Shown: one piece after another, positions 1 to 11,153 of the stretch | How positions within the stretch are numbered: the stretch's first letter is position 1 | Layout of the letters: every line of letters begins with the position of its first letter | NCBI GenBank assembly: GCA_944472135.2 | Contig: OX235264.1 | Span: forward strand, 89,352,319 to 89,416,318 | DNA: 64,000 bases | Reading direction: 5' to 3' | From: Trichobilharzia regenti | Taxonomy: Eukaryota > Platyhelminthes > Trematoda > Strigeidida > Schistosomatidae | The notes under the pieces: model-generated | Databases searched by the model: none | Seen by the model: the letters and a program-made list of their open reading frames with translations, nothing else | Told to the model about the DNA's origin: nothing | Position numbers and translations under genes: made by a program

Positions 1-23
1 GGACATTCCACAACTTACAATCG

Positions 24-778
24 TCAACCTGTGAAGGGTTGTAGGCGTACTGGTGTAAGTCCTCCAATTCTTCGAAGGAATTCCACCAAGACATGATCCG
101 CGAGGTTATTTGTACTGTTTGTGTATACGAGTGGTGTGTCTTCTCAATTTGTGATTTTGGATTAATTGTGTTTACTCGTTGTTTTCGTACCTTGTTGTTA
201 TTACATAATTTTGTTAAAATTTTCGTTGTGATTACTTCTGAAGTTGTTTCGAGTCTTATACATCCGTGAATGAATTGATTGATGTTAGAGACGGCAGATG
301 GGTCGTATACGCCGGGGAGGCTATTGCTGAGAATGACACGCATACGGAGATAATTGTTAGCTGTGGTCCCACACGCCGGGGAGAAAGAGTGTAAACGACT
401 GAAGCTCGCATACGTCACCGTTACTAGAACTGAGGCAGAATGAGTGACAAGCGATTGCAGTGGTAATTGGTAGAGAGTAGATACGAGGATGTGCGTAGAG
501 TATCGTGAGGTGGTGCTATGGTCACGTTGCATTCTGCAAGAGTCATTCTAGCAAGTGGAGATTGTGTTGCAAGATGTCAAGGGGACACCTTTAACTGGAA
601 GGCGGAGGTCGTCATTGACGTGTGAGATTGTGCTGTGAGTATGCTTGTGGTGTGATGGCTTTTCTGTTTGTTTTCCATTTCAGCTCTGTCCGAGTGATCC
701 AGGTTCTCGCAATGGCATCCAAGTCAACGTGTATTGGTCGTGGTGGAAAGAAGGAATAGATCCTATTTTACCGGGGAG
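24..778 (+). mobile_element. 3' non-coding region of an LTR retrotransposon (BEL/Pao-like family)
   Basis: This stretch resembles 4922-5496, including the shared opening words GTCAACCTG and AAGGGTTGTAGGCG. It ends directly against an LTR at 779. A GC-rich word with a purine core, CCGGGGAG, occurs three times (312-319, 376-383, 771-778). The last copy touches the LTR and is the natural polypurine tract for plus-strand priming. No open frame is convincing. It is read as the 3' end of an element whose coding part lies outside the window or was lost. Confidence 0.55.
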
Positions 779-1593
779 TGTCAATGTAGTTGAAGATTGA
801 ACGACCAATTCATAGTTGTTTGCTCAAAACCAACTTCCCCAATTTTCGCGGAGGCATCAATACGACAGCCATCGTCTCATCGGTCGCTGTTCAGAAAGAA
901 GAGTAAAAAACCGTCAGAAGTAATATTGTGATTCATTATTGTAATATTTGTTCACAGACCTTAATGATAACATTTTTTATATGTTGGTGTTACAATAAAG
1001 AATTCTCGAGTGGCCAAACGGTGTTTTGGTTTTTGCGTCCGTTATTACTAAGCCTTTCTGAGAAACTTCAAGGAACAGCGTGAGTCCCAGCGTAGCAAGA
1101 GCTGGGCATTGACGGTTTACGAGACGTGACTGACAACTCTTGCAGAATGCAAAGTGACGATAGCAGCACCTCGTGATGCTCTTCGCACATCCTCTTATCT
1201 ATTCACTACCAATTACCACTGCGATCGCCTATCACTCATTCTGTCTCAGTTCTAGTAACGGTGACGTATGCAAACCTCAGTCGTCTACACTCTCGCTCTC
1301 CGGCGTATGAGACCACTTCCCAAATAGAAACATTCATTCCACATCATTGACTCGACAGCTAACCCTTATCTCCGTGTACTTGTCATTCTCAGCACTACCC
1401 TAGTCTCCCCGGCGTACAGGAACCATCTGCTGCCTTTAACTTCAATCAACTCATTCACGGATGTAGAAGACCCGAAACAATTTCAGAAGTGAGCACGACG
1501 AAAATTTTAACAAAATTATGCAATACAATAAAGTTCGAAAACAACAAGTAAACACAGTGAATCCGAAAACACCAATTGATATGACACACCATA
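119..1593. repeat. Large inverted repeat (arms about 119-549 and 1135-1593)
   Basis: The reverse complement of 1135-1593 follows 119-549 through many shared words, for example ATAATTTTGTTAAAATTTTCG on the left and its complement on the right, and the CATCCGTGAATGA segment. The arms are diverged with small indels. The LTR at 779-1114 sits in the spacer. The right arm is therefore a minus-oriented copy of the same 3' element region, produced by inversion or by nested insertion. Confidence 0.7.
779..1114 (+). repeat. LTR, copy 1 of the TGTCAATG family
   Basis: Begins TGTCAATGTAGTTGAAG and ends near CATTGACG, close to the TGTCAAT...ATTGACA termini of the other copies at 1594, 2530 and 8209. A polypurine tract, GGGGAG, stands directly before it. 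It is clearly more diverged than copies 2 and 4. Confidence 0.7.
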
Positions 1594-1940
1594 TGTCAAT
1601 GTAGTTGAAGATTGAACGATCAATTCATGGTCGCTTGCTCGAACCCAACTCCTCCATAATTTTCGCGGGAGTCATCAATCTGCCAGTCATCGTCTCAACG
1701 TTCGCTGTACGTTGGAAGACAGAAAACTATCAGAAGTATTATCGTGATTTATTGTTATAACATTTGTTCTTAGACTTTGTGTACAATATCCTAATAGTCG
1801 GCTCTGTATTGGCGCAAGAATAAAGGATATTCGAGTCGCCAATCTGTGTTCTGTTTTTTCGCGCTGGTTATTACTACTTGTTTCTGAAAGTCATCCAGAG
1901 ACAGCGTGAGGTCCAGTGTAGTAAGACCTCGACATTAACA
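1594..1940 (+). repeat. LTR, copy 2 of the TGTCAATG family
   Basis: Starts TGTCAATG and ends GACATTAACA. By eye it is nearly identical along its whole length to the reverse complement of copy 4 (8209-8555), with only a handful of substitutions. It starts directly at the end of the inverted 3' region. Confidence 0.75.
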
Positions 1941-2529
1941 ACTGTCTATCGCCAGTTTCAGTATATCATCGGACCTCGGGCCAACGCCTTCATCCTCCAT
2001 ACGAGAGCTCATCGTCACCCACTTCCTATGCAGTCGAGTAGGTAGGCGTCTCGCTATTACCTCCTAGACGGAAATTGAGTTCAGATCGTTCATGCAATTC
2101 ATCGAAATCTACGTGTTCTCGTAAGTCATCAGATTATCCAAAAACTCAGAGCGCCTTAGAGTCATCTCTTAATTGAGTACCATTACCTTCAACAGCATCA
2201 AATACTTTCCTTACAATCATCGAAATTCTTCCAAACCTTTGACGTAGGATACGCATCGCCTTAGTATATCCTTCGTTTGGGGGCATAACCTTACAGCACT
2301 GCATAGCTCTTGAAGCAACACCAGTGCAGTACCTTAACAAATACATTAACTTCATTTTGTCATTTATTGCAAACCCACTCAACATGACTTCAAACTCCTT
2401 TACAAACTTTGGATAGTCAGCTGGGTTTCCGTCGAAACACCGAGGGTCATGTTTAGGCAGTTTAAAATTTCTATGAATGACTAAATGACAACAAATAAGA
2501 CGAATAATTCCAGGAGAATTATCAGAAAC
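1941..2529 (-). pseudogene. BEL/Pao gag fragment (DUF1759-like)
   Basis: The minus-strand frame at 2146-2535 reads as a Gag segment of the type found in BEL/Pao elements: FDGNPADYP, then a KFVKEFEVM helix, then YLLRYCTGVASRAM, and RILRQRFG near the end. It is paralogous to the plus-strand gag at 3074-3532. The frame continues a little past 2146 but soon meets stops. It lies immediately downstream, in minus sense, of the LTR at 2530-2837, so LTR plus gag form the 5' end of one minus-oriented element. Segment 1941-2145 shows only further decayed coding-like sequence. Confidence 0.65.
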
Positions 2530-2837
2530 TGTCAATGTCGAGGTCTAACCGCAATGGACTTCACAGTGTCCTTGGGAGGCTTTCAGAATATATGTGTAAA
2601 AATCAACGCAAAAATACCAGTCGTAAATTTGTGACTCAAGAACCGTTTACTCTTGCACCAATACAAAGCCAACCATTAGGTTTTTGTGCACAAAATTTCT
2701 GGTAGCTTTTCTCTGTCCTCCACTGAACTGCGAGCTATGAGACAATGACTGCAGTATCGATGACTCCCGACGAAATATAGAGTTGGCTTTGAACAAACAG
2801 CAATGAACTGATCGTTCAATCTTCAACTACATTGACA
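2530..2837 (-). repeat. LTR, copy 3 of the TGTCAATG family
   Basis: The reverse complement begins TGTCAATGTAGTTGAAG and ends CGACATTGACA. It is diverged from copies 2 and 4 and about 40 bp shorter. It is followed in minus sense by GTTTCTGATAATTC and then by gag, a 5' LTR arrangement. Its other side truncates the BEL/Pao element that follows. Confidence 0.7.
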
Positions 2838-3073
2838 GTGAACGAAAACGAATGAAAACGTGTACTGTTCTCCACTTTAATTGTCAAACAATATAACTTC
2901 CTTCTGACAATACTGGTGTTTTGGGGTTAACGTCGAAGAAAGTTCCTTGACAGTTTCAATTCGTTTTCTGGAGTGCCTTCTGGAACTTCCGGGGTTACTT
3001 AATAGGTCTGCAGACAGAATCTCTATGGACACGGATAATCAACGCAATTTGGATTCCTTGGTGACGTTGGATA

Positions 3074-4077
3074 ATGCCGGGGTCAAGGAAGGGACATGGC
3101 ACCTTGGAAGCAGACCAAAAAGTATGTAACGATGAGTCGCCTGTTAATTGTAATGATATGCATGATGCTCAGCGTGATAAGTCTGATGTTCACACTTCGG
3201 CGTTTAGAAATAGTAGTGCTTTCAGATTCCCTAAGTTTGAACCTCGGTACTTTGATGGAAACCCAGCTGACTACCCACAGTTTATTAAGGAGTTTGAGAT
3301 CATGTCGAGCGGTTTAGTTTTAAATGACGAAATGAAGTTGGTGTATTTGTTGAGGTATTGCACTGGTGTTGCTGCAAGAGCCGTACAATGCTGCGCGTTT
3401 GTGTCCCCGAACGAAGGATATACAGAGGCTATGAGAATATTACGTCAAAGGTTTGGAAACCCATTTATGATATCCCGTAGTATTTTTGAGACCGTGAAAG
3501 GTAATGGATCACAGTTAAACGATAATCCATAGGAACTCGCAGAGTTCTTGGACAGATTAATGGTATACTCTTGTATCTCTTGATTGCGTAGAGGAAATTA
3601 ATTCAAGTTCCGTGCTTGAGACTGTTGCCAAGAGATTACCAGTTTATTCTGCAAAGAAAGTTTATAAGCATCTGTTCACGTATAGAGGAGGAGGGTTTGG
3701 AGCACGGGTGGGATGATATTGTGAGCCTGAAGAAAGACAGTGTCAGCGAAGCTTTGATCAAGTTTGCTAGCATATTCCATCCCACCTCTGGAATACAGAA
3801 ATCAGAGAGCAAAACGCAACCATTTATGACGAAAGGATCTCAGGGAAGTGGATATCGATAAAGCTTTATGGTGTCCAGTAATCCACATAAACTTAGTGAG
3901 TGTAAAAGCTTTCGTGGGACGTTCCAAACAAATAGGTTACAATTTGCGAGACAAACACGTTTGTGTTTTACACGTTTGCAAGAAGTGCATACAAAAGCGA
4001 ACTGTGGGGAAGTGATCAAGTTTAGTGGTAAGCTAAATGTGAAATCAGCGTCATCAAGTGCTGACTCAACAAGTTAA
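3074..4077 (+). pseudogene. BEL/Pao Gag, broken into three frames
   Basis: Gag polyprotein of a Pao-type retrotransposon, the structural protein of its cytoplasmic particle. The first part (3074-3532) has FPKFEPRYFDGNPADYP, the YLLRYCTGVAARA helix and RILRQRFG, typical of the DUF1759 Gag family. The reading continues after a TAG at about 3530 (ELAEFLDRLMVYS), so that stop is a point mutation. A second frame (3616-3861) and a third (3868-4077) continue it. The third contains NPHKLSECKSF and LQFARQTRLCF, the pattern of the Cys/His knuckle that ends Pao Gags, though some cysteines are lost. A normal Pao Gag is one continuous frame, so this copy is dead. Confidence 0.65.
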
Positions 4078-4921
4078 CAAGGTATTACTGGTCAGAGTAA
4101 AGATGTAAAACCTTTAAGGAATTGTGAGGAAGAACCCAAATCATCAACTGCTGTTATTAAAGAGTTTAAAAATGATGAAGCCGATCATACGTACGGCAGG
4201 AAAGTGGATATTTGTGACACTGGTCATGATAGAGCACATTTGTCTTTGACGACCTCACCAGTATCCATACTTTCTGCCACCGCATCTGCCTTTAACTCCA
4301 TTTCACGTTCACAGTGTACAGAACCTTTGTTCAGCTCAGTAGAAGTAGGCATTACACTCATCTCATCATGATCAGCCAGTGTTAATGTTCGGCGTGTAGC
4401 CCACCTATCGACCGATGTCAAAGCTGAATTGGAGCTAATAAACAAAGATAGCAATGGTGGTAATCTTGCAGTTACACATCCTTCTAAAGGTCGAGCAGCG
4501 ACAGCTTCTGATGCCCCACTAAGTTCATCGACTGCTATCAGTCAGTCACCGTTGGTGTTGTCATCCACAGGGAAAAGGACGTCCATGAACTCATGTGTCT
4601 TATGCTATGACTATACTAGTATCGGTCCGTTTGAAAGAACAAAAGTCAATGGTCAGTTTAGGGAGGATAGGCCAACTGTGCATGAGAGTGTAACTGTTAA
4701 ACTGATATGCACGAATAAAGGCCTTTCAAGTTACTATTTGAACGTTTTCTTTGGTGTAAATTACTTCGGGCCTACGCCTGGTTGGTCAGATACGCCGAAT
4801 GTTTGTTAGTCATCTACATCCCACGATACAATGACATGGGCGTGTTACCGTTCAGAGTTGAGGATATGGATGATAGAAGGAGGTCAGTAAATGGACTCTG
4901 CGACGATTTTCCGACCTAGGG
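4078..4921 (+). other. Unassigned coding-like remnant of the BEL/Pao element
   Basis: An open frame of 126 codons runs at 4429-4809 and is Ser/Thr-rich at its start. It lies where the protease or early pol region would be expected, but I see no protease DSG motif and no RT motif. It is probably decayed pol, and the assignment rests on position only. Confidence 0.3.
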
Positions 4922-5812
4922 CGTCAACCTGAGAAGGGTTGTAGGCGCACTGCTGTAATTCCTACAATTCTTCAAGGGTAGCTCGTCAAGGCGGAATCCA
5001 CAACATTTGATGTATTCATTGTATATATGTTTGTAATAATTAATTAAGTGGGTCCCGATTCATTTGATTGTCGGTTTATTTTATAGTTGTCGGTTTGTGT
5101 GAACCATCTTGTAATGTCATTGTAAGTACTTCTGAGGTCGTTTCTAGTCTTCTAAACTTGTGAACGAATCGAGTAATGTTTGTGTCAGTGTATGAGATTT
5201 GATACGCTGGGGAGTGCATTGTGCCAGAGTGACATGAAGCAACAACACCCCGTGGTCCAGATCAGTGGTGGCACTGTTGATAGAGATCGAAGGAAAGTTC
5301 CAATCACTGAGGAATATCCCACACGCCGGGGAGAGCCTACTGGTGTGGTGTGGGATGCTAATAGTGTGTTGGGCTTTTTGTCTTGCTTTTCCATTTTAGC
5401 CTAGTCCCGGTTGGCCCAGGTTCCCGCGTTGGCAGTTAAGTTCTAGGTTACCATGGATATGGAAAAAAGGGATGGACCTTTTTTGCCGGGGAGTATCAAT
5501 GGACGTGAACATTGAACGTTTGTTTTTAGAACTGGCAGCGATTGTTGTGCAACTCCAAGGCGCGAATGGTTTGATCGTGTACAAGTTCGACGAGGACGAC
5601 CAAAAACGAATAAAAGTACTTCATAATTTTGCATAAAATATTTGTTTCTAGACTTTTACTGTTGTCCACTTTAATTGCCAACAATATAACTTCCTTCTGA
5701 CAATACTGGTGTTTTGGAGTTGAATTCGAAGAAAGTACATAGTATTTATCGGTTTGGAGCGTCTTCGTAGCAATAGGGACTTAGGGATAAGTTCCTTGAC
5801 AACCACTTAGAT
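4922..5812 (+). mobile_element. 3' region and 3' LTR of the BEL/Pao element
   Basis: 4922-5496 is homologous to 24-778. It carries three GGGGAG-type words near 5208, 5324 and 5484; the last precedes an LTR beginning TATCAATGG. The LTR (5497 to about 5812) ends TTCCTTGACA. It matches the fragment at 2838-2951 over the segment around 5660-5740, but has about 60 bp there (near 5745-5800) that the 5' fragment lacks. Confidence 0.55.
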
Positions 5813-8208
5813 CTCTGACGGTTAAATCAAAATAAGATACATGCTTATCGACGTATCTATCTGCAAAATAATAAAAATACGTTATTATAAAAATCATCTA
5901 TTCTCGAATAATTGTACCGCGGTCTGAAGAGAAATACGTCTCTCAGCAACGGTAGCAAATAAAATGAAAAAGCATATAAATGGAGGGCCAAAAAAGATTC
6001 AGGGAATTAGGGAGCTCATGTCCGCGGTTAGTAAGGTCTACGCTAACTTAGGATCGTATACACACAACCCGCATTGTATTTGTTCTGCGTGGACCGAAGA
6101 CAAAGCAAAACACCAAATTGATCGTCTCAAATTCAAAGTGTAACCCGGGACCGAAATCGTAGTGTGAGAACGACCACTCAACTATCTTTGGATCGTGCAC
6201 AAGCAACCGAACGTAAGGCGATGGCGTGCCAGGTGGTATGTGTACATGTCCGTGGGCCTTCAGCTAAACGAACAGATTTATACAGTGTAGGTAAGCATCC
6301 AAGGTTAAGTGAGGAATGCTGCAGAATAATAATTTTGGGGAAAATCCACCGCTGTTGTTTACTCCCCCCCGTCGGTGTTGTGAGGATCCTCAAACGAATG
6401 TATCTGGAAGCAAAAGCCTAACAGTGGCACCATTGGTAGAACTCTTCCGATGGACTTGGTGGATTGCCTGCTGGTCGTCTACCTATGCTAATTCGGTGTA
6501 CGCAAATCGCTGCAAACCAGATTTCATCTTTCATTGCTCACTGTTTTATATTTGTACTAAGGTTCTGCAATCATTTGTCAAATATACGATGACCATATGA
6601 CTTTTGCTGCTTTTATTTTGATTTCCAGCCCACAATTAACGCAACATCTTTGCATGTGATGGGAGCCCTGATTTACTTATATAATAAAGGAGTACATGCT
6701 GAATGATTCGTATGAATGCTAAGTATAGCTATCAAAGGTTAACATTTTGCTTTGTAAACTGTCAAAAGCGATGTGGCTGTTTTCTTACCTATCGCTAGAA
6801 GTAAATAAATTAAATACGGTCAGTAGTAGTGTTTCTAAAAATTTTCCGTGCAATACCATCATTCAGAATCGTTGTGTTTCTGCCTGCTAATGCGACTAGT
6901 TCAAACAAAAAAATGCATCCCAGTTTAGACTCCTCCAGTAGCTGGTCCATGTTGTAAGTGCTGGTAGCGGAGCAGAAAATGAAATGGTCAAAGTTCTCAG
7001 AAAACTGTCAAGAGCAGTTCATTTAATAAAGAAAAGGCTGAAGCTGAATACTTAAATAGCCATTTTATGACTAGTTTGTGCCGTGGTGGGAACTTTGAGA
7101 GTGTGCCTGATAATTAGCCCAACGGAGACACAAGCGAACCATACTAGTATATATAAATCCCAAGGCATCAATCGAATCTGAAGGCAACAGAACAGTTTAT
7201 CTCGTCAATGTTCATATAACATAATTTTATTTCGGATATCACACAGTGATGCAGTATTAGTTATTCAAGTTATTAATACTATATATTTTGTGGTAGGACC
7301 ATCTGAGTTAGCTGTAGATTGACAGACACATGCTGAGGTAGAGAACTATTACCTCCAAGTGCTCTGAATGTCAAAGTGAAGAAATTCAATCAAGCGTGGG
7401 TAAACGGCGAGGGTAACTATGACACACCGTCGAAAAATTAGTTCATCCTTCTAATGAACCATTTCTGAGAACCGGGTATGACTGTAGCAAATAACATTGT
7501 GGCGGCGGGTTCAGGCCCTGCTAGGATAGTGGCACTGACATGTAGCTATGACTGGTTTCATGAATATTGGTGGAATTATGGCCTGTCGTTCGCCGAAATA
7601 ATCCAAAGTCCTTGAAAATAAAAGTCGTGGATCAGGGTCTTATGAAAGGCCCACGACAGTGCTAGTCACTGGCGGGCCCTAGCTGCCCGAATAGGTGAAA
7701 TGTACGCTTTTTCCGGCTTTGGAGCGTTATGTTAGATTGGATGGATGTTGAGCAAACCTGGCCCCTGCCGGGGTGATAATACATACCCCTGAAACTATGG
7801 ATCTAAGCACTAACCCAAAAGGCGAGCACTTAGCTCTATTAATAAATAACCTGAAAGGCCATCATGAGCTTTACACTCAAAATATGTGTTGGGCTAGGAA
7901 TCTTGCACGAACGGACGAACGAACGTAACACTACAGCATGCCGAATGGCGTGGGTGCTCGACCGGTAGCCTTCAGCTAAACAAATCGATTGTGACAGAGA
8001 AGGTCAGCATCCACTTTTCAGTGGTGAATGCTGTGGCCAATAACTCTGGGGAATTACCAACCGCTAAAACTCACTCACCCTTCAGTGGATTTGTGAGGAC
8101 CCTAAGACCATACCAGGCGGAAGTAAAAATCCAGGGGTGTCCCAACGGTAAAACCTTTCCGATCAAATTGATATAGTGCCTACTGGCTGTCAGCCAACTC
8201 TCAGAAAC
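5813..8208. other. No gene seen; diverged direct repeat
   Basis: No host gene or TE protein is recognisable. Two segments, about 6215-6400 and 7945-8115, are diverged direct repeats (shared words GGCCTTCAGCTAAAC or GCCTTCAGCTAAAC, GAATGCTG, TTGTGAGGA). Segment 7500-7900 is GC-richer than its surroundings and looks like a TE untranslated region, class unknown. Short open frames here (6164-6421, 6316-6600, 7991-8176) have no family signature. Confidence 0.4.
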
Positions 8209-8555
8209 TGTCAATGTCTAGCTCTTGCTACGCTGGATCTCACGCTGTCTCTGGATGACTTTCAGAAACAAGTAGTAATAACCAGCGCGAAAAAACAGAA
8301 CACAGATTGGCGACTCGAATATCCTTTATTCTTGCGCCAATACAGAGCCGACTATTAGGATATTGTACACAAAGTCTAAGAACAAATGTTATAACAATAA
8401 ATCACGATAATACTTCTGATAGTTTTCTGTCTTCCAACGTACAGCGAACGTTGAGACGATGACTGGCAGATTGATGACTCCCGCGAAAATTATGGAGGAG
8501 TTGGGTTTGAGCAAGCGACCATGAATTGATCGTTCAATCTTCAACTACATTGACA
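8209..8555 (-). repeat. LTR, copy 4 of the TGTCAATG family
   Basis: The reverse complement starts TGTCAATGTAGTTGAAG and ends TAGACATTGACA. It is nearly identical to copy 2. In minus sense it is followed by GTTTCTGAGAG, similar to the sequence after LTR copy 3, which suggests the same primer-binding context. It could alternatively serve as the 3' LTR of the gypsy pol next to it, but no GGGGAG tract precedes it on that side. Confidence 0.75.
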
Positions 8556-8763
8556 CTTAACGTCTACATATGCTAATAGAGTGTCTGTAAATCTCTTCGT
8601 ATATGCTTCTACCATACAGAAAAACAATGGAAAAAATAGAACATGTACGGTCACGAAAAGGTTTTTCACTTGCATTGCGGGACGCAATATAAAAAATTGA
8701 TATGTCTGAGAGGAAAAATAAATACCACAAGCGAATAAAAATTGGGCGAATCGCATCACTTAG

Positions 8764-10500
8764 TTATACGACATTAGTGTGAGGATGTTCCGGGAATCTC
8801 AGGTTTCGTCCAGAACGCGTTTTCTTTGAGGGCTCTGTAAAAGGTTCAGTGGCTTTCGCCATGCTGATGATTTCTTTGAGGACTGAGGGACTTTCGGTTA
8901 CTTGTGTACCATTGGGAATCCTCAGTTCTAGGCTCATGGGATCGCATCCCAATTAGTCCGGTTTCAGATGATCGATGATAACAGAGTCTTCTCGGGCTTT
9001 TCTGTCTATGACAAAAAATTTATCCATACGTTTGATGACTTTAAATGGTCCGTCGTATGGGGGCTCCAGAGGGCGACACACAGGGTCACGATGAACAAAT
9101 ACATGTGATGTTTTCAAACACGGGTGAACAAAGACTTCTATGGACCGTTATCGAAGGGAGCAGGTTTAACTGAACGGATTGCGTTTGTAAGCCTGCTGAC
9201 GTATGAGGTGTGATCTACCGCTGGCGGGAAGCTAGAAGGAGAAACAAACTCACCTGGTAGTTGCAGTGTTGTGCCATATAATAGCTCGGAGGTGGTGCAA
9301 CCAGCATCAGTTTTCAAGGCGTTTCGTACGCCTGGGAGAACTAATGGTAGTGATTCAGTCCAATGTGCGTTGTTTGCAGCTCAAAACCACTCCTTTAACT
9401 GTCGGTGCAGACGTCCTACCATGCGATTGGCTTGAGGATGGTAGGCTTTTGTTCCAAAACGCATGCAATCTATGATTTTAGTCAGGGCGAAGAATAAGTC
9501 GCTTTCGAACTGCCGCCCACGATCAGTTGTACTGTGGGATGAGCATCCAAATTTTGCGACCTATCGTTCGATAAAGATGCGCGTGACTGTTTCAGAAGTT
9601 ACATCTTCGAGGGGTACCGCTTCAGGTATTATGTGAAGCGGTCGATGCAAGTTGAGATATAGGTATATCTATAAGATCCTGGAAGATGTCCAACCAAATC
9701 TACATAAACATGTTCAAAACGAGCATCAGGGATAAGAAAGGCATCAGGAGGGCTTCTGTTGTGTCTTACTACTTTGCACTTTTGGCAAGTTAAACACGTA
9801 CGTGCCCATTACCTTACTTCTTCATTAATACCAAGCCAACAAAACCGACTAGTAATGAGCTTGACGGTAGTTCGAATACCTGGGTGGGATAAGTCATGCA
9901 ACGTATTGAAGACGTTACGGCGATAACCTATAGGCACGATGGGGCCGGGAGTGCTCGTAGAAATGTCACATAGAATAGTGTCCCCTCCTATACCTAATGG
10001 GCTTCTCGGCTAATCGCAGAGTTGTTTTCGACTACTCATGCTGAAGCTCAGTATCGGCTTTCTTAATACGAGTCAGTTTCACAAGGTCTATACCATCTTT
10101 TTGGACAAGTGTGACAAGGCATCTGCCACATTGTCATTCACTCCGGATACATAGCAAATATTCGATGTAAACTGTGACACGTAGTCTTGTCATGATTCCG
10201 TTAGTGGATGCTTATCAGAACTTGAATTCAGAGAGTACCTGAGGGTTTGCGTTCAGTGAAAATTATAAGACCACGACCCTGCACTGAATGTTGAAAGTGG
10301 CGTGTATCGCAGTAGTTCTCTGCCAAATGTGTTGTACTCCGCTTCTGCTAACTGTAGGCGTCTCGAGAAAAAGGCAAGTGGTTGCCACGCTCTATTGCAG
10401 AACTGTGCCATTGGAGTGTCTGTCGCATCAAGTGAAATACTCAAGGGTTCCACCGGACCCTGACAAATAGGTAGGGTCGCATCTGCGATAGCTTTGTGAA
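8764..10500 (-). pseudogene. Gypsy (CsRn1-like) pol: RNase H, integrase and C-terminal tail
   Basis: Reading the minus strand from 10500 downwards gives first the RNase H part (LDATDTPMAQF, WQPLAFFSRRLQLAEAEYNTFGREL). Next comes the integrase zinc-binding region with HDLSHPGIRTTVKLI and C-L-T-C-Q spacing, around 9760-9930, followed by the start of the catalytic core (HVYVDLVGHLPGSY, CIDRFT) near 9600-9750. After that are VFVHRDPVCRPLEPPYDG and VIIDHLKPD at about 8955-9120, and finally the TRSGRNLRFPEHP tail. This order and the PPYDGPFKVI words are typical of CsRn1-type gypsy elements of trematodes such as Boudicca. In-frame stops and frame changes make it non-functional. Reverse transcriptase upstream is absent, cut at about 10500. 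Confidence 0.75.
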
Positions 10501-10544
10501 CCAGGGTGAGTGCTAACCAGTTTGTTTAGGTTAGATTTGTGCCA

Positions 10545-10941
10545 TTAGAGGAGAACATAAAGCATCAGCGCATTGTTTTAGAACATATGCAGGTATACCA
10601 TCAGGGCCAAGACTACGTCAGGGCTTAAGAGTTTTAAGACATTTCAAAACATCGAGAGTGGTAAAGTCCTGGAAATTATCAGCCACGTGACTAGTAATGT
10701 TAGAAGTAGTTATAGTAGAGGGAGAGCGTATAAAAGATTGATTAAGAGCATTAACATCATAAGAGGGAAAAACATTACATCGCTTACTATTACAAGTAAT
10801 TTCATCGCCCCTATTGTGAATTTGTTTGTGTAACTGACAGCACCATACTTGCTTTTTTATTCGTGTATTAACACGATCTTCTAATTTATTTACTGCTCTA
10901 TATCGTACTGTGGCATTTTCTATTAGTTTCGGATATATCAA
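10545..10941 (-). pseudogene. CR1/Jockey-like LINE reverse transcriptase scrap
   Basis: The minus-strand frame at 10618-10941 ends in a linker and DVLKCLKTLKP, and one in-frame stop later reads SLGPDGIPAYVLKQCADA. That is the classic first RT block (GPDGIP) of CR1/Jockey-type LINEs such as schistosome SR1. The catalytic part is missing. It abuts the gypsy remnant, so one of the two interrupted the other. Confidence 0.65.
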
Positions 10942-11153
10942 ACGTTACATTTCAATAGCTTGAAATATTAATCTGTATTCTATTGTGACTGCCTCTTCAT
11001 ATATTAATGTCCTAAATAGCAGTAAAATTTTATAATGTATGAGCTGTCTACAAGAAATGGACTTCTGTCTCTTTCATGCCATGAAACAACATTGTACATG
11101 TGACGAACCACTGGCGTTTTAATTACAACCAAATTTTTGTGACCGTAGTGCTA

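Larger units (their letters stand above)
2838..5812 (+). mobile_element. Internally deleted BEL/Pao LTR retrotransposon
   Basis: A truncated 5' LTR end (about 2838-2951) matches the end of a 3' LTR at 5497-5812; both contain CTTCCTTCTGACAATACTGG and end TTCCTTGACA. Between them lie gag with a DUF1759-like part and a zinc knuckle-like remnant, a short unassigned coding stretch, and a 3' non-coding region with GGGGAG words. Reverse transcriptase and integrase are missing, so the roughly 3-kb element is non-autonomous. Schistosomes carry a Pao-type element called Sinbad; kinship to it is inferred from the Gag type only. Confidence 0.6.
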
